Shown: one piece after another, positions 1 through 9,052 of the stretch | How the letters are laid out: every line of letters begins with the position of its first letter | Position numbering within the stretch: position 1 is the stretch's first letter | Assembly (NCBI GenBank): GCA_052161605.1 | Contig: CP197409.1 | DNA length: 64,000 bases | Origin: JBKCUI01 sp052161605 | Lineage (GTDB): Bacteria; Planctomycetota; Planctomycetia; Pirellulales; Pirellulaceae | Direction: 5' to 3' (one strand) | Program-made: the position numbers and the translations under genes | The notes under the pieces: model-generated | What the model saw: the letters and a program-made list of their open reading frames with translations, nothing else | Told to the model about the DNA's origin: nothing | Databases searched by the model: none

Positions 1-263
1 GTAAACGAAAGCAGAGAGAGAAATGCCAGTCTGTCTTGTTGTTCAGCATCTTCCGGGTGCGTAAGTGACGATACGATTGCAAATCGTAAATGTGGAGCAG
101 CCGAATTGTCGTCTGCGATTACCTTCGCAGCGGCTAGGGCTGCCGGAGTACTAAATCTCCACAAATTCTCCGGATGGCTACTGCGTTCGAAAACCTCTGA
201 AATAAAACGATCGAACTGCAGCCCCTCCCCTGATGTAATCTCGAATCTACTTGGAAAGAACAT
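1..263 (-). CDS. hypothetical protein, N-terminal part, cut by left window edge
   Basis: Reading the minus strand from the ATG whose complement is at 261-263, the frame stays open for 87 codons to the left edge, giving a start MFFPSRFEITSGEGLQFDR. The composition is that of a soluble protein (FISEVF, HPENLWRF, HPEDAEQQDR) with no signal peptide or membrane segment. I do not recognise the family. No clear Shine-Dalgarno is visible upstream, so the start may be elsewhere. A plus-strand frame over the same bases looks like its shadow. The rest of the gene lies outside the window. Confidence 0.45.
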   Translation of the reverse strand, partial: MFFPSRFEITSGEGLQFDRFISEVFERSSHPENLWRFSTPAALAAAKVIADDNSAAPHLRFAIVSSLTHPEDAEQQDRLAFLSLLSF

Positions 264-356
264 TACAGGGACTTTGCTAGAAGTAATCGATCTGTGGACA
301 GAAAATTAACATGGAACAATCTTTACCTGAAGAATCGATGGTCCTGGGTTCTGGTC

Positions 357-481
357 GTCCCGTTAGGGACGAAATGTTAGTTTGTCGGGGTTGTTCAGCG
401 GAACTGACATTATGTCCCTAACGGGACATGTGGAGAGTATCGGGCTACTGTTTACTACCAATATTTCGTCCCTAACGGGAC
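357..481. repeat. three copies of a GTCCC-GTTA-GGGAC palindrome
   Basis: Copies lie at 357-370 (GTCCCGTTAGGGAC) and, inverted, at 414-427 and 468-481 (GTCCCTAACGGGAC). Each can fold as a 5-bp stem with a 4-base loop, and the outer two extend by one C-G pair. The units are about 55 bp apart and fill the gap 264-579 between the left-edge gene and the FGE gene. They look like REP-type extragenic palindromes. The spacers differ and the units alternate in orientation, so this is not a CRISPR. The rest of the gap shows nothing else. Confidence 0.7.
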
Positions 482-579
482 GAATTACCCGTGGCCTTAC
501 CTGAATTGGATAGCCAGTGGCCAGAGACCAAATATGCCAACACATTTCCCACCCAGATCAAGAGTTCTGAGGATAGATC

Positions 580-1845
580 CTAGTCCGAGATGGCCCCGTT
601 AATGTCCTTTACGCATCGAAAGCCGACGTGGTTGCTTGAGGATTTCACCTCGCCTTTTCCGCGAGTTCCCAGGAGGTAGCGATTGCAATAAAGATCGCTG
701 CAAAGAAAGGAACCACCTCGGTGCACTTTCTTGTTTTGCCCTGGCTCCGCAGGATCAAAAGAACTGCTCGGTCCCTTGGGGTTTTTAGCCAGCTGATTTT
801 GCGATTTGAGCGTCCGGTAATAATCTGGACGATACCAATCGCTCGTCCACTCCCAGACGTTACCACTCATGTCATAGAGTCCATAGCGATTCGGGGAATA
901 CTGCTTTACTGGAGCAATACCAGCGAAACCATCCGCAGCGGAATCGCCAGATGCGATTGGGAAGGCGCCTTGGTAGTAATTCGCTTGATAGGTATTGTTG
1001 ACAAGCAACTGATTCCCCCACGGGTAAAGCTCGCCCGCCATTCCGCCTCGCGCGGCGAACTCCCATTCCGCCTCCGTCGGTAAGCGTTTTCCGGCCCATT
1101 TGCAATAGGCTAAAGCGTCGTCGTAGGCGATGTGGACAACCGGCTCATCATCTTTGCCATCAAGGTTCGATTCTGGGCCGGTCGGGTGCTTCCAGTTGGC
1201 TCCTGGGACGTATTCCCACCATTGCATATAGTCGTCGAGCGAGACAGCGAGCCTAGTGGGACGGAATACGACAGATCCCGCCACCAATTTCTCTAGATTA
1301 GCACCCGGCACATCTTGAAGAGTAGGCTTGGTTTCTGCCACGGTGATGTAGCCAGTCTCTTCGACAAATTGCTTGAACTGTGCGTTGGTAACCTCGGTTT
1401 CGTCCATCCAGAAGGGATCCACATAAACCCTATGGATGGGCCCTGCGTCGTAGGTAACTCCCGGTGTGCTGCAAAGGGATTCGTTCTTGGATTCGCAGCC
1501 CATGGAGAATTCTCCTCCGGGAATAAATACCATTCCTTCCGGACGATCTTTAGGAGGCGCCACCGTGTTTTCGATTGTAGGACCAAAGGTGGCGAGGGAA
1601 ATATAATCCGATGTCTTTGTGGTAGATGAACTCGTTGATCCCGAACGATCGGCATAGCTCCCAGACTCCGCATCGCGAGGGTTTTGGCGTGTCCAAATAC
1701 TCCATGCGATAATGCCAGCGACAGACAATACAACTCCATACGAAACCCATAGAGCGAGCGAATTTTTAGGCTGCATTGCAGAACGCTGCTTGCTTTTCGG
1801 GTGAGGTCGGTTCGATTGCATGGTGACAGCGATACCCTCCGCCAT
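580..1845 (-). CDS. formylglycine-generating enzyme (SUMF1/FGE family), membrane-anchored
   Basis: This protein probably converts the active-site Cys or Ser of sulfatases to formylglycine. From the start at 1845 it has 421 residues: a basic N-terminus, one transmembrane segment near residues 31-51 (LWVSYGVVLSVAGIIAWSIW), a Ser/Thr-rich linker, then the FGE domain opening with GMVFIPGGEFSMG. The catalytic cysteine pair is present in RGGSFLCSDLYCNRY, about residues 382 and 387, with the spacing of true FGE. Many SUMF1-like proteins lack it. Also seen are RLPTEAEWEFAARGG, MSGNVWEWTSDWY and the C-terminal GFRCV. The start is uncertain: an ATG at 1821 has a GGAGGG about 13 bases upstream, and the frame is open to 1905, overlapping the DAHP synthase end. 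It follows that gene by 10 bp and may be co-transcribed. Confidence 0.85.
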   Translation of the reverse strand: MAEGIAVTMQSNRPHPKSKQRSAMQPKNSLALWVSYGVVLSVAGIIAWSIWTRQNPRDAESGSYADRSGSTSSSTTKTSDYISLATFGPTIENTVAPPKDRPEGMVFIPGGEFSMGCESKNESLCSTPGVTYDAGPIHRVYVDPFWMDETEVTNAQFKQFVEETGYITVAETKPTLQDVPGANLEKLVAGSVVFRPTRLAVSLDDYMQWWEYVPGANWKHPTGPESNLDGKDDEPVVHIAYDDALAYCKWAGKRLPTEAEWEFAARGGMAGELYPWGNQLLVNNTYQANYYQGAFPIASGDSAADGFAGIAPVKQYSPNRYGLYDMSGNVWEWTSDWYRPDYYRTLKSQNQLAKNPKGPSSSFDPAEPGQNKKVHRGGSFLCSDLYCNRYLLGTRGKGEVKSSSNHVGFRCVKDINGAISD

Positions 1846-1855
1846 TAGCAACGAA

Positions 1856-3208
1856 TCAAATTCGTTGCTGCGATAGTTGGTTGGAAATTTCGAATGCGAT
1901 CTCAAGCGCCTGCTCGTAGTTCAAGCGAGGGTCGAGTTGTGTTTGGTAGGCTGATTCGAGATCCGATTCGGTCAAGCCACCAGAGCCTCCGACGCACTCC
2001 GTTACGTCTTCACCTGTTAATTCTAGGTGAGCCCCTCCCAGCATGGATCCACAGGCGCGATGGATAGCAAACGAGAGTTTTAGCTCATCTACAATGTCGT
2101 CGAATCGCCTCGTCTTGCGTCCTCCGGTTGTGGAAACCGTATTTCCATGCATCGGATCGCACACCCATAGCACCGTTCGATTGGCCTTGGCAACGGCCTC
2201 GATCAAAGGTGGCAACAGCGTTTCTACTTTGTTGCGACCAACGCGATGGATAAGGGTCAAACGCCCAGGCCTATTGTCTGGGTTGAGGCGTTCAATCAAG
2301 TCGAGCAATTCGTCCTTCTGGATTGATCCACTCACTTTTACAGCGATCGGATTGCGTATCCCGCGAAAGTATTCGACGTGAGCTCCGTTGACTTGTCGCG
2401 TCCGCTCCCCCATCCACGGAAAGTGCGTTCCGAGGTTGTAGTAGCCAATCCCTCGAATACTGGGTCTGGTGAAGGCCGACTCGTAGTCCAGATGCAAAGC
2501 TTCGTGCGAAGTGAAAAAGTCAACCCGCTTCAACTCAGGAGCCGAATCCCGAAGGATCGTTTCTAGAAAACTGATCGAATTCCCGAGCGACTTCAGTAGA
2601 TCTTTGTACCGCTCCGCCACCTCCCCTTTGGCTTGACTTACAAAAAGGAGGTTCCAGTTCTCCGGATGGTGAAGATCTGCAAACCCGCCCTCGCTCAAGG
2701 CTCGGATAAAGTTCAACGTCAACGCGGCCCGTTCGTAACCCCGCAGTAGAAGCACAGGGTCGGGGCGGCGAGAGTTTTCCTGGAACTCGTAGCGGTTGAC
2801 GATGTCTCCCCGGTAGCAAGGCAGAGTAGTCCCCCCCTTCGTTTCGACCTCGCTCGACCGAGGTTTTGCGTACTGGCCGGCCATTCGGCCGACGCGAATG
2901 ATCCGTTTCCGCGAGCCGAACACGATAGCTAAACTCATTTGCAGCAACAGCTTAAGCTTGCTCGCGATCGGCTCGGTTTGGCATTGCTCGAACGTTTCGG
3001 CACAATCGCCACCTTGCAAAAGCCAGCTTTCTCCTCGCTGGGCCTCGGCGATCGAATTGGTCAAGCTGTCCACTTCCCAGCTCGTAACGAGCGGCGGCAG
3101 CAGTCTGAGTTGCTTGAGAACCTCTTCGAGCGTGTGGGGCTCAGGGTAGGTAGGTTGTTGAGACGCAGGAAAGTTCTTCCAAGACGTGGGAGACCAAGGT
3201 TGCGACAT
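1856..3208 (-). CDS. class II 3-deoxy-D-arabino-heptulosonate 7-phosphate synthase
   Basis: First enzyme of the shikimate pathway: it condenses phosphoenolpyruvate and erythrose 4-phosphate to DAHP in the cytoplasm. The 450 residues match the plant/actinobacterial class II type from end to end: N-terminal WSPTSWKNFPASQQPTYP, the metal-ligand Cys in LLQGGDCAETF, the phosphate-binding stretch IIRVGRMAGQYAKPRSS, THEALHLDYE-like SHEALHLDYE, and the metal-binding His in CDPMHGNT. The length is typical. It lies 10 bp upstream of the FGE gene on the same strand and is divergent from the Tex-like gene. Confidence 0.93.
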   Translation of the reverse strand: MSQPWSPTSWKNFPASQQPTYPEPHTLEEVLKQLRLLPPLVTSWEVDSLTNSIAEAQRGESWLLQGGDCAETFEQCQTEPIASKLKLLLQMSLAIVFGSRKRIIRVGRMAGQYAKPRSSEVETKGGTTLPCYRGDIVNRYEFQENSRRPDPVLLLRGYERAALTLNFIRALSEGGFADLHHPENWNLLFVSQAKGEVAERYKDLLKSLGNSISFLETILRDSAPELKRVDFFTSHEALHLDYESAFTRPSIRGIGYYNLGTHFPWMGERTRQVNGAHVEYFRGIRNPIAVKVSGSIQKDELLDLIERLNPDNRPGRLTLIHRVGRNKVETLLPPLIEAVAKANRTVLWVCDPMHGNTVSTTGGRKTRRFDDIVDELKLSFAIHRACGSMLGGAHLELTGEDVTECVGGSGGLTESDLESAYQTQLDPRLNYEQALEIAFEISNQLSQQRI

Positions 3209-3458
3209 GAGTACGGTGCAAAGGGAGGCGAGGGCGAAACGAATTTTATCTAAGATACGTCGAGTACCTCAATTTCGAGAGTCCAAATCTATGCGGAGCC
3301 CTAGAATTTCCACGTTTCCTCATCCTGCGGGACCATCGCCGCGCCAGGATACAAGCTTGACAAATCACAGCCCCTGCCATAGATTCGCCCGAGGCCAAAC
3401 GTCGCCGTATCTCTTTACGGCAAATCAAGATAACGTCAATCTGACAAAACTTAGTCAT

Positions 3459-6400
3459 ATGAAAAACCTCCAAGAGATCGCGCGCCGCGTGCGCCGTCCG
3501 GAAGACCAACTTCGTTTCCCGTGCGAATTGATTCAGCAAGGCTACGAGCCCAACTATCTGGCGAATTATCGCCCCGATGAGTTGGGCGGCCTGGATGAGC
3601 TAACGCTTTCAACGATCAAGCGAGCCGTCAAGCAGATCGAATCGATCGACGAATACAAAGCGAAAGTTCTTGCCTCCTTGGAGAAAGATCCTAACGCCCC
3701 AGCTACCGCCAAGGGAGTGGTTGAAGCCTCCTCATCGATCGCTCAAATCGATACGACTTTGCGACATATTCGGTCCCGAAAGAACGCCAAGAGCATCGCG
3801 GAGCAGAACCCTGCGGCAGCGGCAATCGGGCAAGCTATACTGACCATGCAAGGCGAAGCACCCAGCGACCTTCTCGCCTGGGTTGCGGAAACAGCATCGG
3901 TTCCCGCCGACCAAGCCGAAGAACTCCTGTCGCAAACGAAGAACTGGCTGACCCATCTGCTGGGCGAAGACCTACGGCTCATGGTTGACTTACAGCAGTA
4001 TGTTCTCTCCCGAGGCTCCGTCTCCGTCAAAGTATTGCCCGAACCTCCCAAGGGAAGCCAAGCCGAGAAGGAACTCGAAGCACACGAAGACAGAGCGGAA
4101 CCAGGAGCAGCACCCCAAGCCGATCCGACAACGGCTAGCGTTGATGCTAATCCCGTCGCCGACGTGGTTGCTGACGGTGCGATGCCTGCTGATGAAGCAA
4201 CTCCACTTTCCGAAGCAAGTGCCCCACATGAGCCCAGCGATCTCGTCGATGCTGAACACGTCGATGCCGAGATCACCGCTGTCGAGACCACCGCTGTCGA
4301 ACACGTCGCAACAGACACTGATGCGACCAACACTGATGCGACCACTCCCCCAACCTCCAGCGTTAGCAGCGACGACCTAAGCCCCTCGGCTGCAGAGGAC
4401 AGCGTTGCTCCGCTGATCGCTGAGTTTAATCAAGGCAAGAAATCAACCAAGCCTCTCAAGACCAAGAGCCTTTCAGATAAGCAGCTCTCGCCTCGTCAGC
4501 GACGCCGACGCTGGATTCGAAATATTCTCGAATCCTACGCAAAGCTGAAGAAGCAAGTTGGCAATTTGACTCCTTACCAGATTCTGATGATCACTCGCGG
4601 ATTGCGATCGCAGATCATTCAGTTGAATTTCCAATACGATCGCAAGCCGCTCATCCAGAAGTGCCGCGAAGCACTTTGCCCAGGCCGACATCCTATGCAC
4701 GGATTCCTGCTTCAATTAGCAGAATCGGCACTGGACACGTTCTTGCTCCCTCGGGTGCACCAAGATGTTATGGCGATCCTTGAGGAGTTTGCCAATGAGG
4801 AGCTGACCGAGTCTGCCATCGGGCACTTGCAAGGAATCATGCTACAGCGTCCGATCCATGGTCATCGCATCATGATCGTTGACGCACTCGGGCCCAAGAT
4901 GGCAGCTGTCGCGGTCGTCGATGCAAACGGCGAAGTATTGTTCACCGGTGAGATCCCTTGCAACAGCAATCGAGCCGATATAGTCGCCCAAAGCGTAGTG
5001 ACCTTGGGTAGCTGGGTCCACGAGCATAAAGTGACGTTAATTACTTTATCCAACGGTCCTGCTCGTCGCTATCTGACACAGCCTATTGCGGAACTGCTCA
5101 AGCAATCCAACGAGGGATCGCTTTATTGGACCATGGTCGATCGTGCGGGTGCGGATGCCTATTGCAGCTCGCGCATTTGCTTGGTCGAGTTGCCGCACAT
5201 CTCGCGGCGGCACCGTGCGGCCGTATGGCTGGCTCGTCGTCTCCAGGATCCGCTCCGACAAATCCTCAAGGTAGAACCAACGCGATTGCGGCTTGGTTCT
5301 TATCATCGCGAAATTCCTCAAGCAGAATTAGAACTCGCTCTGCGCGATGCCGTGTCATCGGCAATTTCCAAGTCGGGATTGGATATTTTCCACACCGAGC
5401 CAGAGGTATTGCAACGCGCACCAGGGATGACACTTCAGGCAGCCAAGGCTGTCGCACAGGCTTGCCAGGAAGAGCGTATCACCAACCGTGAATCGCTGAT
5501 GACCGTCCTTAAGGAGAATTTGTCGGAGTCTCAAGCTCGCCAAGCAATCGGCTTTCTGCGAGTCTTTGGCAGCGAAGTGACCTACGATGCCACAACTATT
5601 CACCCAGACGATTATCGATTGGCCCAAAGGTTGGTTGAACATGCTAGTTTGCCTGTTCCGCCAAGCCATCCTGAAGGCTGGGTAAAGCCAGACTTCAGCA
5701 AGATTGAGGAGGCAAACGCCGCAGCCGATCAGAAGCTGCGGGACCAACAAGCGGCATTTGGAGTGATGCCAGAAGCAGATGCCCACGAGGCAGAAGGATC
5801 GGAATCCGACGCAGAGTCTTCTACCGAGACCAACCTCGAAGCAGCGACCGATAGCACGGTTGCCGCAGAAATGGAATCAAGTGTAGAGGAGGCGGCATCT
5901 CCGGTCGAAGCCGCTGCAACTGATAGTTCCGAAGCTGACGGTTCCTCGGTCGACGACTCAGCAACGGCTAGTTCAACAGCCGATAGCTCTGCCGCTGACG
6001 AGGCAATCGAATCAACCGAGGCAATTGCTGATGTGACCGGTGAAAGCCAAGCAGCCGAGACGAGCACTCCAGTCGCGACCACGACAGCTGGCGAGGTCGC
6101 GTCTCACATGCCGCCAATCGTTCGCGAACCAATGCAGCGCACCCCTCTTTCGATCGACGCAGAACGACTAGCCAGAAGCTGGCAGGTAGGGCGTGAGAAG
6201 CTACGTCGAGTGGCCAACGCACTCCAGTTCCCGTTCGCGGATGATCGAGACTTCCGATACCCAGTGCCTTTGATCAGCAAGATGCCGAGGCTTGATTCGC
6301 TGAGTCCTGGCGACATGCTTCAAGCGTTGGTGCTGAGCGTCACCGATTTTGGTGTGTTCGTCGAGCTTGGACCGGAATGCAACGGGCTGATTCATATCAG

Positions 6401-7085
6401 CCGGCTTTCCGATCGATACCTCGAGGATCCGCATCAATATGTTCAAGCGGGTGATTTGCTGAACGTCTGGGTCGTCAACATCGACGAGAAGAAGAAGCGA
6501 GTCGCACTCAGCGCGATTCCACCTGGTAGCAAATCAACGCGAGAGCCACGCGACGACCGAGACAGCGAATCCCGTGGCTCGAGGCCGTCGGGAGAGCGGG
6601 GAGCCGGTGGTCGCGGTACAGCCGATCGCGGTGCATCTGGACATGGAGCAACTGGACGTAGTGCTCAGGGAGCTGGCACTGGCGGACGCACCGGTTCATC
6701 GGGTGGACGCGACGGCAACCGAGAAGGGGGTGATCGATCGGGTGGTGGAAACCGAGGTTCATTCGGTGGTCGAAACGACCGTTCACGAAACGATCGAGGC
6801 AGATCAGGACGCGGTCGCAACGACAGATCGAACGATTCCGGAAATGATCGTCGAGACAGCAGGCGGCCTGCACGTGTCGAGCCACCAAAGCCGGTTGTGC
6901 CGATCACGGAAGCCATGCAACAGGGCAAGGAGCCATTGCGATCCTTCTCCGATTTGATGCAGTTCATCAAGAAATCCACGCCTGAGACAGAGATCGTGCC
7001 AGAAACCAAACCAGCGCCGGTTGTGGAACCTCAGCAGGTGGCACCTCAGAACGCAGACGATACTTCCAACGGACCTGTTGCGTAA
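3459..7085 (+). CDS. Tex-like RNA-binding protein with YqgF, helix-hairpin-helix and S1 domains
   Basis: Tex proteins are transcription accessory/RNA-binding factors. From the ATG at 3459 the protein has 1,208 residues. In order it shows an N-terminal helical Tex-like region, an Ala/Glu/Asp-rich linker (about 198-310), a Tex core region, a YqgF/RNase H-like fold with VDALGPKMAAVAVVD and PCNSNRADIV (about 465-615), helix-hairpin-helix segments (VLQRAPGMTLQAAKAVAQ), a second acidic linker (about 760-885), one S1 domain (SPGDMLQALVLSVTDFGVFVELGP, about 947-1020), and an Arg/Gly/Asp-rich tail. It is longer than the usual ~780 residues because of the low-complexity insertions. The frame is open upstream to 3186, but that part overlaps the divergent DAHP synthase gene and lacks conservation features. 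Confidence 0.85.
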   Translation: MKNLQEIARRVRRPEDQLRFPCELIQQGYEPNYLANYRPDELGGLDELTLSTIKRAVKQIESIDEYKAKVLASLEKDPNAPATAKGVVEASSSIAQIDTTLRHIRSRKNAKSIAEQNPAAAAIGQAILTMQGEAPSDLLAWVAETASVPADQAEELLSQTKNWLTHLLGEDLRLMVDLQQYVLSRGSVSVKVLPEPPKGSQAEKELEAHEDRAEPGAAPQADPTTASVDANPVADVVADGAMPADEATPLSEASAPHEPSDLVDAEHVDAEITAVETTAVEHVATDTDATNTDATTPPTSSVSSDDLSPSAAEDSVAPLIAEFNQGKKSTKPLKTKSLSDKQLSPRQRRRRWIRNILESYAKLKKQVGNLTPYQILMITRGLRSQIIQLNFQYDRKPLIQKCREALCPGRHPMHGFLLQLAESALDTFLLPRVHQDVMAILEEFANEELTESAIGHLQGIMLQRPIHGHRIMIVDALGPKMAAVAVVDANGEVLFTGEIPCNSNRADIVAQSVVTLGSWVHEHKVTLITLSNGPARRYLTQPIAELLKQSNEGSLYWTMVDRAGADAYCSSRICLVELPHISRRHRAAVWLARRLQDPLRQILKVEPTRLRLGSYHREIPQAELELALRDAVSSAISKSGLDIFHTEPEVLQRAPGMTLQAAKAVAQACQEERITNRESLMTVLKENLSESQARQAIGFLRVFGSEVTYDATTIHPDDYRLAQRLVEHASLPVPPSHPEGWVKPDFSKIEEANAAADQKLRDQQAAFGVMPEADAHEAEGSESDAESSTETNLEAATDSTVAAEMESSVEEAASPVEAAATDSSEADGSSVDDSATASSTADSSAADEAIESTEAIADVTGESQAAETSTPVATTTAGEVASHMPPIVREPMQRTPLSIDAERLARSWQVGREKLRRVANALQFPFADDRDFRYPVPLISKMPRLDSLSPGDMLQALVLSVTDFGVFVELGPECNGLIHISRLSDRYLEDPHQYVQAGDLLNVWVVNIDEKKKRVALSAIPPGSKSTREPRDDRDSESRGSRPSGERGAGGRGTADRGASGHGATGRSAQGAGTGGRTGSSGGRDGNREGGDRSGGGNRGSFGGRNDRSRNDRGRSGRGRNDRSNDSGNDRRDSRRPARVEPPKPVVPITEAMQQGKEPLRSFSDLMQFIKKSTPETEIVPETKPAPVVEPQQVAPQNADDTSNGPVA

Positions 7086-7091
7086 ATCTCG

Positions 7092-7577
7092 ATGAGTGAA
7101 TTCGAAGAACGCCTACGTCAAGCGGCCGCCAGAGGTCGCAGCCAAGCTTCCCAATTCCAATCCGAGGCGGATCGCAAACGGATGGAAGCTGAGGAATTCA
7201 AACGGCTGCATGGTAAGTATCGACTGGTTCTCTCCGAACAGATTGAACACGTCATTAAGAAGCTGATCGATCTGTTCCCCGGCTTCCGGTATCAATCGGT
7301 CTTCGGAGACGCCGGTTGGGGTGGCGCGTGCGTGCGAGATGATCTCGTGCTCGACAAAGGGCGTCGCTCCACGATGTATAGTCGCTTTGAGATGTCCGTT
7401 CGCCCGCACAATGAGTTCAATGTTTTGGATCTGCAAGCGAAAGGTACCATCGCCAATCGCGAGCTGTTAAGCCGGAGCTTCTACCAGCCGATCGGAGAAG
7501 CCGATTTAGAGCGATTCAAAGAACTCATCGAGCAATGGGCCTTAGCCTACGCTGAGCTTTTCGCCGCGAATCGCTGA
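7092..7577 (+). CDS. conserved hypothetical protein, 161 aa
   Basis: The gene starts 6 bp after the Tex-like stop and is probably co-transcribed with it. It is a soluble protein with a charged N-terminal helix (EERLRQAAARGRSQASQF) followed by a mixed alpha/beta body with GFRYQSVFGDAGWGGACVRDD and SRFEMSVRPHNEFNVLDLQAKG. No signal peptide, no membrane segment and no catalytic motif I can name. The clean start, tight spacing and long frame make it a real gene of unknown function. Confidence 0.75.
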   Translation: MSEFEERLRQAAARGRSQASQFQSEADRKRMEAEEFKRLHGKYRLVLSEQIEHVIKKLIDLFPGFRYQSVFGDAGWGGACVRDDLVLDKGRRSTMYSRFEMSVRPHNEFNVLDLQAKGTIANRELLSRSFYQPIGEADLERFKELIEQWALAYAELFAANR

Positions 7578-7930
7578 TCATACAACTAGGTATACGCAAA
7601 AGAAGATACTCGTAGTTGTAACGAGCATCTCAAAGCACCCGCAATTAGTAGCGTAATGGTGCGAGCCATACGGTGACGGGCGATGCGAGCCCGAGAGTCG
7701 CCTTTGGCGACGAACCCCAAAACTATTTAGTGAGTAAGGTAGCTGGGTACAATAATGGGCTTTGATGGCGTTAGAGCCCTAACGCAGGGCTCGCGCCCGC
7801 TCCGCGATAATTAGCATCGCTTCGCGATGTGTTTGCTAAAAACGATGTAGAAGTTTTTTATTTGCCGCTTGCCCAATACCTCTTTTTACATGCGCTCCGT
7901 GTGGAAGCTGCCATATGGTCTGACTGAACA
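7578..7930. other. intergenic stretch with small hairpins
   Basis: No gene is seen. Short perfect stems are scattered here: 7697-7711 (GTCGCC/GGCGAC), 7768-7785 (GCGTTAG/CTAACGC) and 7815-7829 (CATCGC/GCGATG). They resemble extragenic palindromes rather than terminators, as no T-run follows. A terminator for the preceding pair is therefore not obvious. Confidence 0.4.
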
Positions 7931-7933
7931 ATA

Positions 7934-7978
7934 TGTTAAGAATATGTTAAGAAAGCGACAGTGTTAAGAACGTGTTAA
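7934..7978 (-). promoter_or_regulatory. four TTAACA direct repeats with 11-bp period, PhoP/PhoB-like operator candidate
   Basis: TGTTAA occurs at 7934, 7945, 7962 and 7973, so on the minus strand there are four TTAACA units spaced 11, 17 and 11 bp. Six-base direct repeats with about 5-bp spacers (11-bp period) are the known layout of Bacillus PhoP boxes, and tandem 11-bp units are also used by PhoB. The array ends 69 bp before the TPR gene at 8048. The regulator assignment is inference; the repeat is seen directly. Confidence 0.5.
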
Positions 7979-8047
7979 TTCTCAACGAGCACTGATAGTA
8001 AACTCTCTTTCTTTAACTACAATCCGCTGACACTGTGTGCGGGGGAG

Positions 8048-9052
8048 GTGTACCACCGGGTAGCTCTCGCCACTTTTCCTATTGTTGAGGTAGGGTTGGT
8101 TTTGTTCAGGTTTGTACACGTTGGCACACTTTGTATATCATGCGCCCTAGCAGCTTGTGTAGGCTACGGCATGGAGAATTCCCCGGGTTCTAACACAAAA
8201 CCCGGTCAACTTATGGTCGTTGTTGAACAGACAGCGATTCGAGTAGGAACTGAGGAGCTTGAAACCCTTCCACGTGGTTTTCCTTTCATTGCCACAAAAG
8301 TCGAGGGCGAATGGGTAGCAGCTGCGAACCGCCGATCGGGCTGGGTTTCTCTCAAGCACGTTCTGCCACTTTCCGAAGCGATTGATCACTTCACCGAACT
8401 ACTTAAACGCAATCCAAAGGACGAGACCCTGCATATAATTCGCGGTGTTCTGTGGCAGAAAGCTGGAGATGTCGATAACGCGATTGTGGACTTTACAGAG
8501 TCATTGAAAATCAATCCGCGAAATCGATTTTCGTATAGTAACCGAGCGATAGCGTTTAAACACAAGGGCGAGTTGGAGCTGGCTCTAGGAGACTACAACG
8601 AAGCCTTGCGATTGGATCCGCAATCTGCAATGACCTGGCATAATCGAGGATCTGTATGGGCTGCCCAAGGAAACTTTAAACGGGCGGTTGCAGACTTCCG
8701 AGAAGCCATTCGATTGGATCCAAAACTTCCCGATGGCTACAACGCGCTAGCTTGGGTTCAAGCAACTTGCCCGGACGACACGATACGCGATGGCGTTGCT
8801 GCTTTGGAAAATGCACGACGAGCGTGTGAATTGTGTAATTACAGCCGCTGGATATGCCTGGGAACCATGGCAGCTGCGCACGCGGAGCTTGGGAATATCG
8901 ACGAAGCGGTCGAATGGAACCAGAAGAGCCTAGCCATTGCTCCAGCTGACCAACGCAGAGAAGTAGATCAAAGACTTGCTCAATATCGCTCCAAGCTGCC
9001 GAAACGCGGCGAATCAATAGAGCAGCCAGTGACTGCCTTGGCTCGTCAGTAA
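8048..9052 (+). CDS. exported TPR-repeat protein with N-terminal SH3-like region
   Basis: From the GTG at 8048 (after GGGGAG) the protein has 334 residues. An N-terminal hydrophobic stretch (TLCISCALAACVGYG) looks like a signal or lipoprotein-type anchor. It is followed by an SH3-like segment (VVVEQTAIRVGTEELETLPRG to RRSGWVSLKHVLPL) and at least three tetratricopeptide repeats (for example NPKDETLHIIRGVLWQKAGD, NPRNRFSYSNRAIAFKHKGE, DPQSAMTWHNRGSVWAAQGN). TPRs mediate protein-protein contacts. The start is uncertain because the N-terminus is unusual. It is convergent with the porin gene and overlaps its end by 7 bp, and it lies downstream of the TTAACA repeats. Confidence 0.75.
   Translation: MYHRVALATFPIVEVGLVLFRFVHVGTLCISCALAACVGYGMENSPGSNTKPGQLMVVVEQTAIRVGTEELETLPRGFPFIATKVEGEWVAAANRRSGWVSLKHVLPLSEAIDHFTELLKRNPKDETLHIIRGVLWQKAGDVDNAIVDFTESLKINPRNRFSYSNRAIAFKHKGELELALGDYNEALRLDPQSAMTWHNRGSVWAAQGNFKRAVADFREAIRLDPKLPDGYNALAWVQATCPDDTIRDGVAALENARRACELCNYSRWICLGTMAAAHAELGNIDEAVEWNQKSLAIAPADQRREVDQRLAQYRSKLPKRGESIEQPVTALARQ

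Noticed and set aside
106..309. Short plus-strand frame at the left edge
   Set aside because: A longer minus-strand frame covers it and runs to the edge; the plus frame looks like its shadow.
7697..7829. Small stems after the Tex-like operon as a terminator
   Set aside because: None is followed by a T-run.
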